DNA of 64,000 nucleotides from Conexibacter sp. CPCC 206217 (GCF_030646165.1 NZ_JAUTDO010000002.1:620001-684000); one strand, 5' to 3'; positions 23,367 to 32,430 are shown, counted from the stretch's first letter. The notes: generated from the sequence alone by a model not told the origin. Numbers and translations: made by a program.

Positions 23367-24622
23367 GCGCGCTCGCCCCCGCCGGCCCGGCCGAGCCCGC
23401 CGCTCGCGTGCCCGCCGTCGCCCCCGTCGCCACCCGCCTGATCGATCAGTTCGAGGCCGGCCTCGACGCGCCGATCTGCCTCACCTGGGAGCTGACGTAC
23501 GCGTGCAATCTCGCGTGTGTGCACTGTCTCTCCAGCTCCGGCCGGCGCGATCCGCGCGAGTTGAGCACGGCGGAGTGCAAGGCCGTGATCGACGAGCTTC
23601 AGCGGATGCAGGTCTTCTACGTGAACATCGGCGGCGGCGAGCCGACGGTGCGCAGAGACTTCTGGGAGCTGTTGGAGTACGCCACGGCGCACAGAGTCGG
23701 CGTCAAGTTCTCCACCAACGGCAGCCGCATCACACCAGAGATCGCGCAGCGCCTCGCCGCCTCCGACTACGTCGACGTGCAGATCTCGCTCGACGGCGCG
23801 ACCGCGGAGGTCAACGACCACGTCCGCGGGCCCGGCTCCTACGACACCGCGCTGAGAGCGATGCGCAACCTCGCCGACGCCGGCATGCGCGACTTCAAGC
23901 TGTCGGTCGTCTTCACGCGCGAGAACGCCGGCCAGCTCGACGCCTTCAAGGCGATCGCCGACACCTACGGTGCGCAGTTGCGGCTGACGCGGCTGCGGCC
24001 GTCCGGGCGCGGCGCCGACGTGTGGGACGAGCTGCACCCGACCGCCGAGCAGCAGCGCGCGCTGTACGAGTGGCTGCTGGCGCACGGCGAAGGCGTCCTG
24101 ACGGGCGACTCGTTCTTCCACCTCGCCGCCTACGGCGAGGCGCTGCCGGGCCTGAACCTGTGCGGCGCGGGGCGCGTCGTCTGCCTGATCGATCCGATCG
24201 GCGACGTCTACGCCTGCCCGTTCGCGATCCACGACGCGTTCCTGGCCGGCAACGTCCGCTCGCCCGGCGGCTTCAGAACCGTCTGGCGCGAATCCGAGCT
24301 GTTCCAAGAGCTGCGCAGCCCGCAGACCGGCGGCGCGTGCGGCACGTGCACGTTCTACGACAGCTGCCGCGGCGGCTGCATGGCGGCGAAGTTCTTCACC
24401 GGCCTGCCGCTCGACGGACCCGACCCCGAGTGCGTGCTCGGGCACGGCGAGACGGCGCTCGCGGCGGTGCGCGCGGACGCCCCGCCGCTGCCGAAGCCGT
24501 CGCAGGACCACTCCCGCCGCGCACCGCGCGCACGCAGACGGCTGCCGGACAGAGCGTGCGACGAGGACCCGATCGCCGCGTTCCTCGCCGGTGCGCGCGA
24601 TCGCTCGAGAGGAAGTCGATGA
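23363..24622 (+). CDS. mftC: Mycofactocin radical SAM maturase
   Basis: 419 aa. The radical-SAM motif Cys48-x3-Cys52-x2-Cys55 is in TYACNLACVHCLSSSG, followed by a GGGEPT SAM-binding loop. The C-terminal SPASM region has the auxiliary-cluster cysteines: GLNLCGAGRVVCLIDP, VYACPF, GACGTCTFYDSCRGGCMAAK and PECVLGH. It carries out the two-step oxidative decarboxylation and ring closure on the MftA C-terminus. A basic tail of about 40 residues after the SPASM domain (HSRRAPRARRRLPDRA) is longer than needed. The stop overlaps the mftD start. Confidence 0.95.
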   Translation: MSALAPAGPAEPAARVPAVAPVATRLIDQFEAGLDAPICLTWELTYACNLACVHCLSSSGRRDPRELSTAECKAVIDELQRMQVFYVNIGGGEPTVRRDFWELLEYATAHRVGVKFSTNGSRITPEIAQRLAASDYVDVQISLDGATAEVNDHVRGPGSYDTALRAMRNLADAGMRDFKLSVVFTRENAGQLDAFKAIADTYGAQLRLTRLRPSGRGADVWDELHPTAEQQRALYEWLLAHGEGVLTGDSFFHLAAYGEALPGLNLCGAGRVVCLIDPIGDVYACPFAIHDAFLAGNVRSPGGFRTVWRESELFQELRSPQTGGACGTCTFYDSCRGGCMAAKFFTGLPLDGPDPECVLGHGETALAAVRADAPPLPKPSQDHSRRAPRARRRLPDRACDEDPIAAFLAGARDRSRGSR

Positions 24623-25818
24623 GAACAGGTTGGTTCGAGACCGTCGCCGAGGCCCAGCGGCGCTCGCGAAAGCTGCTGCCCAGCTCCGTCTACTCCGCGC
24701 TGCTGGCCGGCTCGGAGCGGGGCAGAACGCTGGAGGAGAACGTCGCCTCGTTCGCCGAACTCGGCTTCGCGCCGCACATCGCCGACCTCTCGGCAGTGCG
24801 CGACCAGACCGTCACGGTGATGGGGCAGACGCTCTCGCTGCCGGTGATCGTCTCGCCGACCGGCGTGCAGGCGGTCCACCCCGACGGCGAGGTCGCGGTC
24901 GCACGCGCGGCCGCCGCGCGCGGGACCGCGATGGGGCTCAGCTCGTTCGCCAGCAAGCCGATCGAGGAGGTCGCTGCGGCGGGCGCACCGGTCTTCTTCC
25001 AGCTCTACTGGTGCGGCTCGCGCGAGCAGATGGTGCGGCGGCTGGAACGCGCGAAGGCCGCGGGCGCGGCCGCCGTGATCGTGACGCTCGACTGGACCTT
25101 CGCGCACGCGCGCGACTGGGGCAGCCCGACGATCCCCGACAGACTCGACCTCAAGACGATGGCGCGGATGGCACCACAGGTGCTCGTGCGGCCCCGCTGG
25201 CTCGCGAGCTGGGCGCGCACCGGCGGCCCGCCGGACCTCGGCGTCCCCAACATGGCCGAGCCGGGCGCGGCCGTGCCGACCTTCTTCGGCGCCTACGGCG
25301 AATGGATGCAGACCCCGCCACCGTCGTGGGAGGACCTGCGCTGGCTGCGCGAACAGTGGGACGGTCCGCTGATGCTGAAGGGCATCATCCGCGTCGACGA
25401 CGCCAAGCGCGCCGCCGAGATCGGCGCCAGCGCGATCTCCGTCTCCAACCACGGCGGCAACAACCTCGACGGCACGCCCGCGACGATCCGCGCGCTGCCG
25501 GCGATCGTCGCGGCGGTCGGCGACGACCTGGAGATCGTGCTCGACGGCGGCATCCGCCGCGGCAGCGACGTCGTCAAGGCGCTGGCGCTCGGCGCGCGCG
25601 CCGTCATGATCGGCCGCGCATACCTGTGGGGACTCGCCGCGGGCGGGCAGTCGGGCGTCGAGAACGTGCTCGACATCATGCGCAGCGGGATCGACTCCGC
25701 CCTGCTCGGGCTCGGCCACGCGTCGGTCGGCGAGCTGAGTCCGGCGGACCTCGTGATCCCCGACGGATTCGAGCGGGTGCTCGGGGCCGAGCCGGCGCCG
25801 GCGCCCGAGGCCGTATGA
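24619..25818 (+). CDS. mftD: Mycofactocin FMN-dependent dehydrogenase
   Basis: 399 aa, a member of the L-lactate dehydrogenase/glycolate oxidase FMN family. Segments include SPTGVQAVHPDGEVAVARAA, the FFQLYWCGSREQ strand, and the C-terminal FMN phosphate region SNHGGNNLDG, VLDGGIRRGSD and VMIGRAYLWG. In the pathway it oxidatively deaminates the cyclised Val-Tyr product to pre-mycofactocin. ATGA overlaps join it to mftC upstream and mftE downstream. Confidence 0.94.
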   Translation: MRTGWFETVAEAQRRSRKLLPSSVYSALLAGSERGRTLEENVASFAELGFAPHIADLSAVRDQTVTVMGQTLSLPVIVSPTGVQAVHPDGEVAVARAAAARGTAMGLSSFASKPIEEVAAAGAPVFFQLYWCGSREQMVRRLERAKAAGAAAVIVTLDWTFAHARDWGSPTIPDRLDLKTMARMAPQVLVRPRWLASWARTGGPPDLGVPNMAEPGAAVPTFFGAYGEWMQTPPPSWEDLRWLREQWDGPLMLKGIIRVDDAKRAAEIGASAISVSNHGGNNLDGTPATIRALPAIVAAVGDDLEIVLDGGIRRGSDVVKALALGARAVMIGRAYLWGLAAGGQSGVENVLDIMRSGIDSALLGLGHASVGELSPADLVIPDGFERVLGAEPAPAPEAV

Positions 25819-26675
25819 GCGAGCGGTCTCGGCGGCACGAGGGCAGGTTCGATGTCGTCAAACAGGATCAAACCTGCCCTCATCACGGTGTGAGCGAGCT
25901 GACGTGGCCCGACCTCGCCGAGCGCGACGACGCGCTGCTCGTGGTGCCCGTCGGGGCGACCGAGCAGCACGGGCCGCACCTGCCGCTGACGACCGACACG
26001 GAGATCGCGGTCGCGCTGGCGCAGCGGCTGGCGGAGACGGCGCGCCGCGGCGCAAGCGGCGTCGTCGTCGCGCCCGCCGTCGCGTACGGATCCAGCGGCG
26101 AGCACCAGGACTTCCCCGGCACGCTCTCGATCGGCGGCGAGGCGCTGCGGCTGCTGCTGATCGAGCTGCTGCGCTCGGCGACGCGGACGTTCTCGTGCGT
26201 GCTGCTGCTGAACGCGCACGGCGGCAACGTGCCGACGCTCGCGGGCGTGATCGAGCATCAGCGCGACGAGGGTCGCGACGTGCGCGTCTGGCACGCGAAC
26301 CTGCACGGCGACGCGCACGCGGGCCGCGCGGAGACCTCGGCGATGCTGGCGCTCGCGCCGGAGCGGGTGCGCCTGGATCAGGCCGCCGCCGGCGCGACCG
26401 CGCCGCTGGGCGAGCTGATCGGGCACCTGCGCCGCGAGGGCGTCCGCGCGGTCGCCCCCAACGGCGTGCTCGGCGATCCCGCGGGAGCGAGCGCGCAGGA
26501 AGGGCAGGCGCTGCTGGACGGAGCGCTCGACGAGCTGCTCGGGGCGGTGCGGGAGTGGTGGCCGGGCGTCGCGGGAGCGGGCGCCATGAGGATCGATGCG
26601 GAACCTGCGACGCCGGTCGTGGCGGGGGCGCCGAGCGCAGCGGACGCGCCGGTCGTGGCGGAGGCGCCGGCATGA
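25815..26675 (+). CDS. mftE: Mycofactocin precursor peptidase
   Basis: 286 aa from the ATG at 25815. A creatininase-family metallopeptidase: LLVVPVGATEQHGPHLPLTT supplies Glu and His metal ligands, with further elements GSSGEHQDFPGTLS, LLLNAHGGNVP and the final GDPAGAS loop. It releases the modified dipeptide from MftA. The first 25 codons look like an insertion: two copies of TGAGCGAGC bracket 66 bp carrying a strong hairpin. A GTG at 25890 (VSELTWPDL) restores the usual family start. Both starts are in frame. The Ala/Pro tail after residue 255 is also extra. Confidence 0.92.
   Translation: MSERSRRHEGRFDVVKQDQTCPHHGVSELTWPDLAERDDALLVVPVGATEQHGPHLPLTTDTEIAVALAQRLAETARRGASGVVVAPAVAYGSSGEHQDFPGTLSIGGEALRLLLIELLRSATRTFSCVLLLNAHGGNVPTLAGVIEHQRDEGRDVRVWHANLHGDAHAGRAETSAMLALAPERVRLDQAAAGATAPLGELIGHLRREGVRAVAPNGVLGDPAGASAQEGQALLDGALDELLGAVREWWPGVAGAGAMRIDAEPATPVVAGAPSAADAPVVAEAPA
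25816..25899. mobile_element. Possible miniature insertion with hairpin in the 5' end of mftE
   Basis: TGAGCGAGC at 25816-25824 is repeated at 25891-25899. Between them an inverted repeat, GAGGGCAGGTTCGAT at 25839-25853 and its near-exact complement at 25867-25881 (14 of 15), forms a long stem with a 13-base loop. The added length from repeat to repeat is 75 bp, exactly 25 codons, so the reading frame is kept. Alternatively it is a regulatory hairpin between mftD and a downstream GTG start. Confidence 0.5.
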
Positions 26676-27460
26676 CCCCCGTCGCGCTCGTGACCGGCGC
26701 CGGCCGCGGGATCGGGGCGGCGACCGTGCGGCGGCTTGTCGCGGACGGGTGGTCGGTTGTCGCGGTCGATCGCTGCGCGGACGATCCCGCGTTGCCGTAT
26801 GCGCTGGCGACACGCGCGGAGTTGGATGCGGTCGCGGCGGGGTCCGGGGCTCCGCAGCGGGTCGCGACGGTCGTCGCGGACGTGCGTGAGGGGGAGGGGC
26901 TGGCGCGGGCGGTCGACGTCGCGGTCGAGCGCTTCGGCGGGCTCGACGCGGCGCTCGCGGTCGCGGGCGTGATCGGCGGCGGGGTGCCGCTCTGGAAGAT
27001 GCCCGCGGCGCAGGTTCAGGCGATGATCCAGATCAACCTGATGGGCGCGATCGAACTCGCGCGCGAGGCGATTCCCGCGCTGCTCGCCCAGCCGACGCCG
27101 CGCCGCGGCCGGTTCGTCGCGGTCGCGTCCGCGGCAGCGACGGAGGGCATGCCGGGCCTCGCCGCCTACAGCGCCGCGAAGGCGGGGGTCACGGGCCTGA
27201 TCCGCGGGCTGGCGGCCGATCTGCGCGGCACCGGCGTGACCGCCAACGCCGTCAGCCCCGGCTCGACCGCGACCCCGATCCTCGACGAGAGCGCTCGCCT
27301 CTACGACCTCCTCGACGCGGCCGCGTTCGCCCCCCAGCACACGCTCGAGCGGTTGCTGCAGCCGGAGGAGATCGCCAACGTCCTCGCCTGGCTCTGCGGC
27401 CCCGACGCGACTGCGCTGACGGGCGCGACGGTCGCGGCCGACGGCGGACTGTCGCTGTGA
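26672..27460 (+). CDS. Mycofactocin-associated SDR oxidoreductase
   Basis: 262 aa. Classical SDR motifs: VTGAGRGIGAATVRRL, LDAALAVAGVIGGG (NAG variant AVAG), YSAAKAG and TANAVSPGSTATPIL. It sits between mftE and mftF with 4-bp overlaps on both sides. SDRs at this spot belong to the group with tightly bound NAD(H) that pass electrons to mycofactocin rather than exchange the nicotinamide. The insert VPLWKMPAAQVQAMIQINLM is the kind of extra loop seen in those enzymes. Likely an alcohol dehydrogenase; substrate unknown. Confidence 0.85.
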   Translation: MTPVALVTGAGRGIGAATVRRLVADGWSVVAVDRCADDPALPYALATRAELDAVAAGSGAPQRVATVVADVREGEGLARAVDVAVERFGGLDAALAVAGVIGGGVPLWKMPAAQVQAMIQINLMGAIELAREAIPALLAQPTPRRGRFVAVASAAATEGMPGLAAYSAAKAGVTGLIRGLAADLRGTGVTANAVSPGSTATPILDESARLYDLLDAAAFAPQHTLERLLQPEEIANVLAWLCGPDATALTGATVAADGGLSL

Positions 27461-28938
27461 CCAGCCCGCCGCTCCCCACCGGCTTCGGCATCCGCCTCGA
27501 CCGCCGCGCGCGCGTGATCGAGCAAGGACGCGCGCTGCTCGGCGGCACACCGACCCGAATGCTGCGACTGACACCCGCGGGCGCCGACGTGGTCGCCCGC
27601 TGGCAGGGCGGCGAACTGCCGGACGGCGCTGCCGCACGGGCCCTCGCGCGGCGATTGGTCGACGCCGGCATCGCGCACCCGCGGCCGCCCGCGACCTGCG
27701 GTTCGCCGTCGGTCACGGACGTGAACCCCATAGCGGGCGCGCCCGCGTCCCACCGCGGTCTGAACTCGCCATCCGCCACGGTCACCGTCGTCGTCCCCGT
27801 CCGCGACCGCGCCGTCGAACTGGACCGTTGCCTCGCCGCATTGGCCGCCGACAGGCTGCGCGTGCTCGTCATCGACGACGGATCACACGACGAGGCCGGG
27901 ATCGCGCGCGTCGCGCGGAAGCACGGCGCGGAGATCGTGCGCACCGAGCAGTCGCAGGGCGCAGCGGCGGCGCGCAACCGCGGGCTGGAGCGCTGTGCGA
28001 CCGAGCACGTCGCGTTCGTCGACTCCGACTGCATCCCGGCGCCGGGCTGGCTCGACCGGCTCGCCGCGCACCTGCTCGATCCCGACGTCGCGGTCGCCGC
28101 GCCGCGGATCGTCGCCGCCGACACGACCACCACGACCTGGATCGGGCGCTTCGAAGCCGAGCGCTCACCGCTCGACATGGGTCCCGACGCGAGCGCAGTG
28201 GCACCGCTCAGCCGGCTTCCATTCGTGCCGAGCGCCGCGCTCGTCGTGCGCAGAGCGGCAGCCGGCGCCGGCTTCGACGAGACGATGCCGATCGGCGAGG
28301 ACATCGACCTCGTCTGGCGCATCGTCGCCGCCGGCTGGACGGTCCGCTACGACCCGTCCGTCACCGTCGCCCACCACCACCGCGACACGCTCGTGCCGTG
28401 GCTGCGACGCCGCTTCGTCTACGCGACCTCCACCAGCGCGCTCGCGCGCCGCCACCCCGGCGCGCTTCCGGTCGCGCTGCTGACGCCGTGGGCAGCCGCC
28501 ACGTTCGCGCTGCTGGCCGCGCGCCGCCCGCTCGCCGCGCTCGTGGTTGTGACCGCGGTCGCCGACTCGCTGCGGCGCCGCTCGATCCCGCCCGCCGACT
28601 CCGCGCGCCTCGTCGCGACCGGCCTCGGCTGGTCCGCCTGGTCGCTGTCGGTCGCGGCGACGCGCAGCTGGCTGCCGCTCGCGCTGCTGGCGAGCGCGCG
28701 CTCCCGCCGTGCCCGCCGCGCGCTGCTGCTCGCCTCGGTGCTGCCGCGCGCCGTCGAGGCCGGCCGCAACGTGCGCGAGCTCCCGCTCCCGCTCACGCTC
28801 GGCCTCAATGCGCTCGACGACGCCGCCTACGCGGCCGGCCTGTGGTGGGGCTGCGCCCGCAACCGCACCGCCGAGCCGCTGCTGCCGCGCATCATGTGGT
28901 CACGGCCGCGAGCGCCTCAGGGGAGCTGTCGCCGCTGA
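27457..28938 (+). CDS. mftF: Mycofactocin glycosyltransferase
   Basis: 493 aa, GTG start overlapping the SDR stop. The N-terminal 95 residues form the small PqqD-like domain seen in MftF (MLRLTPAGADVVARWQGG). A GT2 domain follows: VTVVVPVRDRAVELDRCLAA, VLVIDDGSHDE, AARNRGLE, FVDSDC and GEDIDLVWR. C-terminal hydrophobic segments (VALLTPWAAATFALLAARRP and later ones) suggest membrane association. In mycobacteria MftF adds an oligo-beta-1,4-glucose chain to the cofactor. It is the last gene of the cluster. Confidence 0.93.
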   Translation: MTSPPLPTGFGIRLDRRARVIEQGRALLGGTPTRMLRLTPAGADVVARWQGGELPDGAAARALARRLVDAGIAHPRPPATCGSPSVTDVNPIAGAPASHRGLNSPSATVTVVVPVRDRAVELDRCLAALAADRLRVLVIDDGSHDEAGIARVARKHGAEIVRTEQSQGAAAARNRGLERCATEHVAFVDSDCIPAPGWLDRLAAHLLDPDVAVAAPRIVAADTTTTTWIGRFEAERSPLDMGPDASAVAPLSRLPFVPSAALVVRRAAAGAGFDETMPIGEDIDLVWRIVAAGWTVRYDPSVTVAHHHRDTLVPWLRRRFVYATSTSALARRHPGALPVALLTPWAAATFALLAARRPLAALVVVTAVADSLRRRSIPPADSARLVATGLGWSAWSLSVAATRSWLPLALLASARSRRARRALLLASVLPRAVEAGRNVRELPLPLTLGLNALDDAAYAAGLWWGCARNRTAEPLLPRIMWSRPRAPQGSCRR

Positions 28939-29008
28939 CGGGCTCAATAGTGGGTACGTGGACAGAAATCCGTCCCGTCGACCCGCGCGCGCCGCTTACG
29001 CTTGCGCG

Positions 29009-30076
29009 ATGGTCGTCTCGCAACGGGATCTGCACGCAGTGCTCGCCTTCGTCGGCGAGGTCAACGACGCCGACGACCTCGCCGAGTTCCGCCAGGTCGT
29101 CGTGCCCGGCCTGCGACGACTGGTGCGCTCCGACCTGGCCGCCTACAACGAGATCGTCGCGGGCGGCGTGCCCGTCGCGACGATCACGGACCCTGTCGCG
29201 ACGCCGGAGGCGTATGCGGCGTGGGCGCGGTACGCCGGGCAGAACCCGCTCTACCAGCGCCTGCTGCGAACGCGCGACGGCCGCGCGTACCGGCTCTCGG
29301 ACGTGATCGAGCGGCGCGAGTTCGAGGCGCTGGAGCTGTACCGCGAGGTCTTCTCGCCGCTGGGCGTCGACCATCAGGTCGCGTTCGCGCTGCCGGCGCC
29401 GCGCCATCTGGTCGTCGGTCTCGCGCTCTCGCGCGGCGGGCCCGACTACTCGCAGCGCGACCGCGACGTGCTCGACCTGCTGCGCCCGCACCTCGTGCAG
29501 GCCTACCGCAACGCCGAACTGCGCGAGCGCAGCCGCAGCGTGGTCGACGCGCTGCGCCACGGCCTCGACGACACGGCGGAGGCGATCGTCGTGCTCAACG
29601 CCGCGGGCGAGGTCGCGTTCGCGACCAATGCCGGCCGGGCGTTGCTGGAGCGGGCGGCGGACGACCAGACCATCGCCGCGCGCCTCGCCGCGTGGCAGGC
29701 CGGCCCGCTCGGCGGCGCGCCGTTGACGCTCGCGCCGGGGCTCGTCGCGCGCGTCGTGCAGTCGGGGCCGGGGACCGGGACGGTGCTGTTCTTCGACGAC
29801 CTGCGCCGCTCGCTGTCACGTCAGCGACTGCTGGAGATCGGCCTGACCGAGCGCGAGGCGGAGGTGCTGCAGCAGTTCGCAGCCGGCAGCAGCTCGACGG
29901 TGACGGCGGCGGCACTCGCGATCAGGCCGCGAACGGTCGACAAGCACAGCCAGAACATCGCCCGCAAGCTCGGCGCCCGCAGCCGCGCCCAAGCGGTCGC
30001 GACCGCCGTCGCAGCGACGACGGTCGCGGAGCAGCACCGGGCTATCTCGCCACCGTCACCCGAATCGCGCTCGTGA
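29009..30076 (+). CDS. LuxR-type transcriptional regulator
   Basis: 355 aa from the ATG at 29009. The C-terminal LuxR HTH reads LTEREAEVLQQFAAGSSSTV, then AALAIRPRTVDKHSQNIARK. The N-terminal 200 residues are a GAF/PAS-like sensory domain (LRRLVRSDLAAYNEIVAGG, SPLGVDHQVAFALPAPRHLV). There is no receiver domain or ATPase module, so it probably senses a ligand directly. It follows mftF after 70 bp and could influence that locus, but nothing in the sequence proves it. Its 3' end overlaps the 3' end of the opposite-strand gene by 35 bp. Confidence 0.85.
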   Translation: MVVSQRDLHAVLAFVGEVNDADDLAEFRQVVVPGLRRLVRSDLAAYNEIVAGGVPVATITDPVATPEAYAAWARYAGQNPLYQRLLRTRDGRAYRLSDVIERREFEALELYREVFSPLGVDHQVAFALPAPRHLVVGLALSRGGPDYSQRDRDVLDLLRPHLVQAYRNAELRERSRSVVDALRHGLDDTAEAIVVLNAAGEVAFATNAGRALLERAADDQTIAARLAAWQAGPLGGAPLTLAPGLVARVVQSGPGTGTVLFFDDLRRSLSRQRLLEIGLTEREAEVLQQFAAGSSSTVTAAALAIRPRTVDKHSQNIARKLGARSRAQAVATAVAATTVAEQHRAISPPSPESRS

Positions 30077-32354
30077 CGGGCCTCGCCGGCTTCGACGGCG
30101 TGTAGACGAGCGTCAGCGTCTGTCTGCCGCGCGGCAGTCTCAGCCGCAGCGTCGCCGCGCCTCGGCGGACTCTCGCGGGCCCGGCGACCGTTCTTCTGCC
30201 GCGCCGCACGGTCACGCTCCCGCCGGTCGCGTTCGCGCCGCCGCGTCTGAGCCGGACCGTCAGCGTGAACGCTCTGCCGGCACGCGGTGCACTCGCGCTC
30301 CACGCCAGCTTCAGGCCGCCGACGGTGGCGCTGCCGCTGGTGCCTCTGCCGGCTCTCCCGGCCGCGCCGGCTCTGGCGCCGCCCGCGCCCGCTCTGGCGC
30401 CTCCGCCGCTCCCCGCGCCGCCGCTCCCACCGCCGCCCGCCGCGCCGCCACCCCCAGCGCCACCGCCGCCCCCACCGGCCCCGCCACCCGCCGTCAGCAC
30501 CAGCTCCCGCTCTCCCGAGCGGCCGCCGATCACGAGCGCGTCGCCGTCGTAGACCGCGACGATCCGGTGCGCGCCGACGCCGAGCGTGCTCGGCAGCGCG
30601 ATCGTCGCGCGCCCGCCGACGAGCGTCGCGCTGGCCAGCTCGACCCCGCCGGCGCTCGCGTCGAGCAGGTGCACCGCGCCGCTCGCCACCGCGCCGGGCG
30701 CCGTCACCGTGACCGCGCCGACGACCCCCGCGCCGCCGGCGACGCCGCTCGCGGGCAGGTCGAGCGCGACCGCCGGGACCGCCCGCGCGGTCACGCAGGC
30801 GGAGCGGTCCGAGCGCACGCCGCCGAGCGTCGAGTAGCCGAACACCGCCTCGCCGACGACCGGCCCGCCGAGCGGCACGATCGAGGCGTCGCCGGCACCC
30901 GCCGCGTCCGTCGTCACGTCGCGCATGCCGAGCAGATGCGCCTCCCCGTCGGAGGCGCCGCAACTGGCGGCCGCGTACCAGCTGACGCTGTACGTCGTTC
31001 TGACCTGATCCTCGACGCGCCCGCTGAGCGCCGGCGCGGCGAGCGCCTGCGCCGCGAGCGGGATCGGCGGTCTCGGTCTGCCGCCGCTGGGATCGTCTCT
31101 TCTGGTCGGCGGCGGCGCGTCTCTGGAGACCGTCACGGTGACGTTCGGCGCGGTCCCGTATATGTAGTCGCCTCTGAGGTTGCGAGCCTCGACTCTGGAG
31201 CCGAACGTGTCGGTTCCATAGCTTCTGCCGGTGATCGTCGCGGTCGCTCTCGCCGACTCGCCCGGCATCAGCACCACCGACCAGGGCGCGTCCTCGTTCG
31301 TGACCGCCGTCGCGGAACCGGTGCGCGCGAGCACGGTCAGGTACCACCCGACGCTCGTCAGCGGCGCCTGTCCGCCGACCGCTCTCGCCGTGATCGTCGC
31401 GGTGCGCGCCTCGCCCAGCCCGAGCAGGCTGCCGCCGGTGTCGATCGAGACGTCGAGCGACGGCACCGGCAGCGGCGAGACGGTCAGGTCGAGGTCGCTG
31501 TCGGCGACGGAGACGTTCGCGGCGGTGAAGCGCTGACCGACGGTCGTCGCCGGGCCGGCTTCGCCGCGCGGGTAGAGGCCGGGGTAGATCGTCCAGCCGC
31601 CGCTGCCCGACGGCAGCGGGAATCTCCACGCCGGCGACGTGCTCGTCGAGCCGCCGGTGCCGGAGACCTTCACGCACTCCAGGTTCGCCGGCACGACGCC
31701 GCCCTGGATCGAGTTCGCGTCGAGGCAGGCGCCGTACGCCGGTCTCGTGCCGTTCTTGAACGCGTACGCCGTCAGCGGCGTGTAGTTGTTGTTGCCCGGC
31801 GAGGTGATCGTGACCCAGCGCCACCGCGGGCGCGCGTAGATCAGGTAGCCGGCCTTCTGCTGCACGAACGAGCCGCGCTGCAGCGCGGCGACGAGCGGCT
31901 GCCAGTAGTCGCCGTAGTCGCCGATCGCGGATGTCGTGTATCTGAACTCGCAGACTCTCTGGTTGGCGCCGCAGCCGGTCTGGATCGCGACCGGGCTGGG
32001 GCCGCCGCCGATCGGCGGCTGGATCTTCCACGCGATCGACCAGTAGACGCAGATCTGGAACGGATCGCCGACGCACGACGGGTTGACCGGCGTGTCGAAC
32101 GAGATCTCCGGCACCTGACCCGAGTCGAGTCTGACGGTCGCACCCTGCGCGACGACCTGCCCGCTGCCGGTGGTGGCCGTTCCGTAGATCGGGTCGCAGC
32201 CGGCGACGTAGTACATGCAGTCGGGGGCCGGCGGGACGTCGGCGTGCGCGGCGCGCGGCGCGAACGCGAGCAGCAGCAGCGCCGTCGCGAGCGCCGCCAG
32301 CAGCCCGCAGGCGGCGACGCGCGCGGGTGCGCGGTGAGGCCTGGAGGAGATCAT
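30042..32354 (-). CDS. Secreted Ig-like domain protein with glycine-rich linker
   Basis: 770 aa. A signal peptide (AACGLLAALATALLLLAFAP, cleavage near AHA) precedes a Cys-containing N-terminal domain of about 230 residues (DCMYYVAGCDPIYG, NPSCVGDPFQICVYW). Beta-rich regions follow and then a bacterial Ig-like (Big_3/5-type) domain, VASGAVHLLDASAGGVELAS to HRIVAVYDGD. A linker of almost pure Gly/Ala at about 619-662 leads to a second such domain ending VTSAIRVTVAR. No sortase motif or C-terminal membrane anchor. Probably a surface or matrix protein. Arg is unusually often AGA here. Function unknown. Confidence 0.75.
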   Translation of the reverse strand: MISSRPHRAPARVAACGLLAALATALLLLAFAPRAAHADVPPAPDCMYYVAGCDPIYGTATTGSGQVVAQGATVRLDSGQVPEISFDTPVNPSCVGDPFQICVYWSIAWKIQPPIGGGPSPVAIQTGCGANQRVCEFRYTTSAIGDYGDYWQPLVAALQRGSFVQQKAGYLIYARPRWRWVTITSPGNNNYTPLTAYAFKNGTRPAYGACLDANSIQGGVVPANLECVKVSGTGGSTSTSPAWRFPLPSGSGGWTIYPGLYPRGEAGPATTVGQRFTAANVSVADSDLDLTVSPLPVPSLDVSIDTGGSLLGLGEARTATITARAVGGQAPLTSVGWYLTVLARTGSATAVTNEDAPWSVVLMPGESARATATITGRSYGTDTFGSRVEARNLRGDYIYGTAPNVTVTVSRDAPPPTRRDDPSGGRPRPPIPLAAQALAAPALSGRVEDQVRTTYSVSWYAAASCGASDGEAHLLGMRDVTTDAAGAGDASIVPLGGPVVGEAVFGYSTLGGVRSDRSACVTARAVPAVALDLPASGVAGGAGVVGAVTVTAPGAVASGAVHLLDASAGGVELASATLVGGRATIALPSTLGVGAHRIVAVYDGDALVIGGRSGERELVLTAGGGAGGGGGGAGGGGAAGGGGSGGAGSGGGARAGAGGARAGAAGRAGRGTSGSATVGGLKLAWSASAPRAGRAFTLTVRLRRGGANATGGSVTVRRGRRTVAGPARVRRGAATLRLRLPRGRQTLTLVYTPSKPARPVTSAIRVTVAR

Positions 32355-32404
32355 CGATCCGGATGCTGGCGCGTCGCTGGGGAGCGGTCAACGGCCCGTG
32401 CGCG

Positions 32405-32430
32405 TGGCCTACGCGGTACCGCGTAGGCCA
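32405..32430. promoter_or_regulatory. Perfect 26-bp palindrome between divergent genes
   Basis: TGGCCTACGCGGT is followed directly by its exact reverse complement, with no loop. It is 50 bp from the start of the secreted Ig-like gene and 97 bp from the ParB-like gene. The lack of a spacer suggests a protein-binding site more than a terminator. The ParB-family protein next door is one candidate binder. Confidence 0.65.

Noticed and set aside
30370..30497. Short tandem CCGCC/CCACC-type repeats
   Set aside because: They encode the Gly-rich linker of the Ig-like protein. There is no spacer structure, so this is not a CRISPR array; none was seen in the window.
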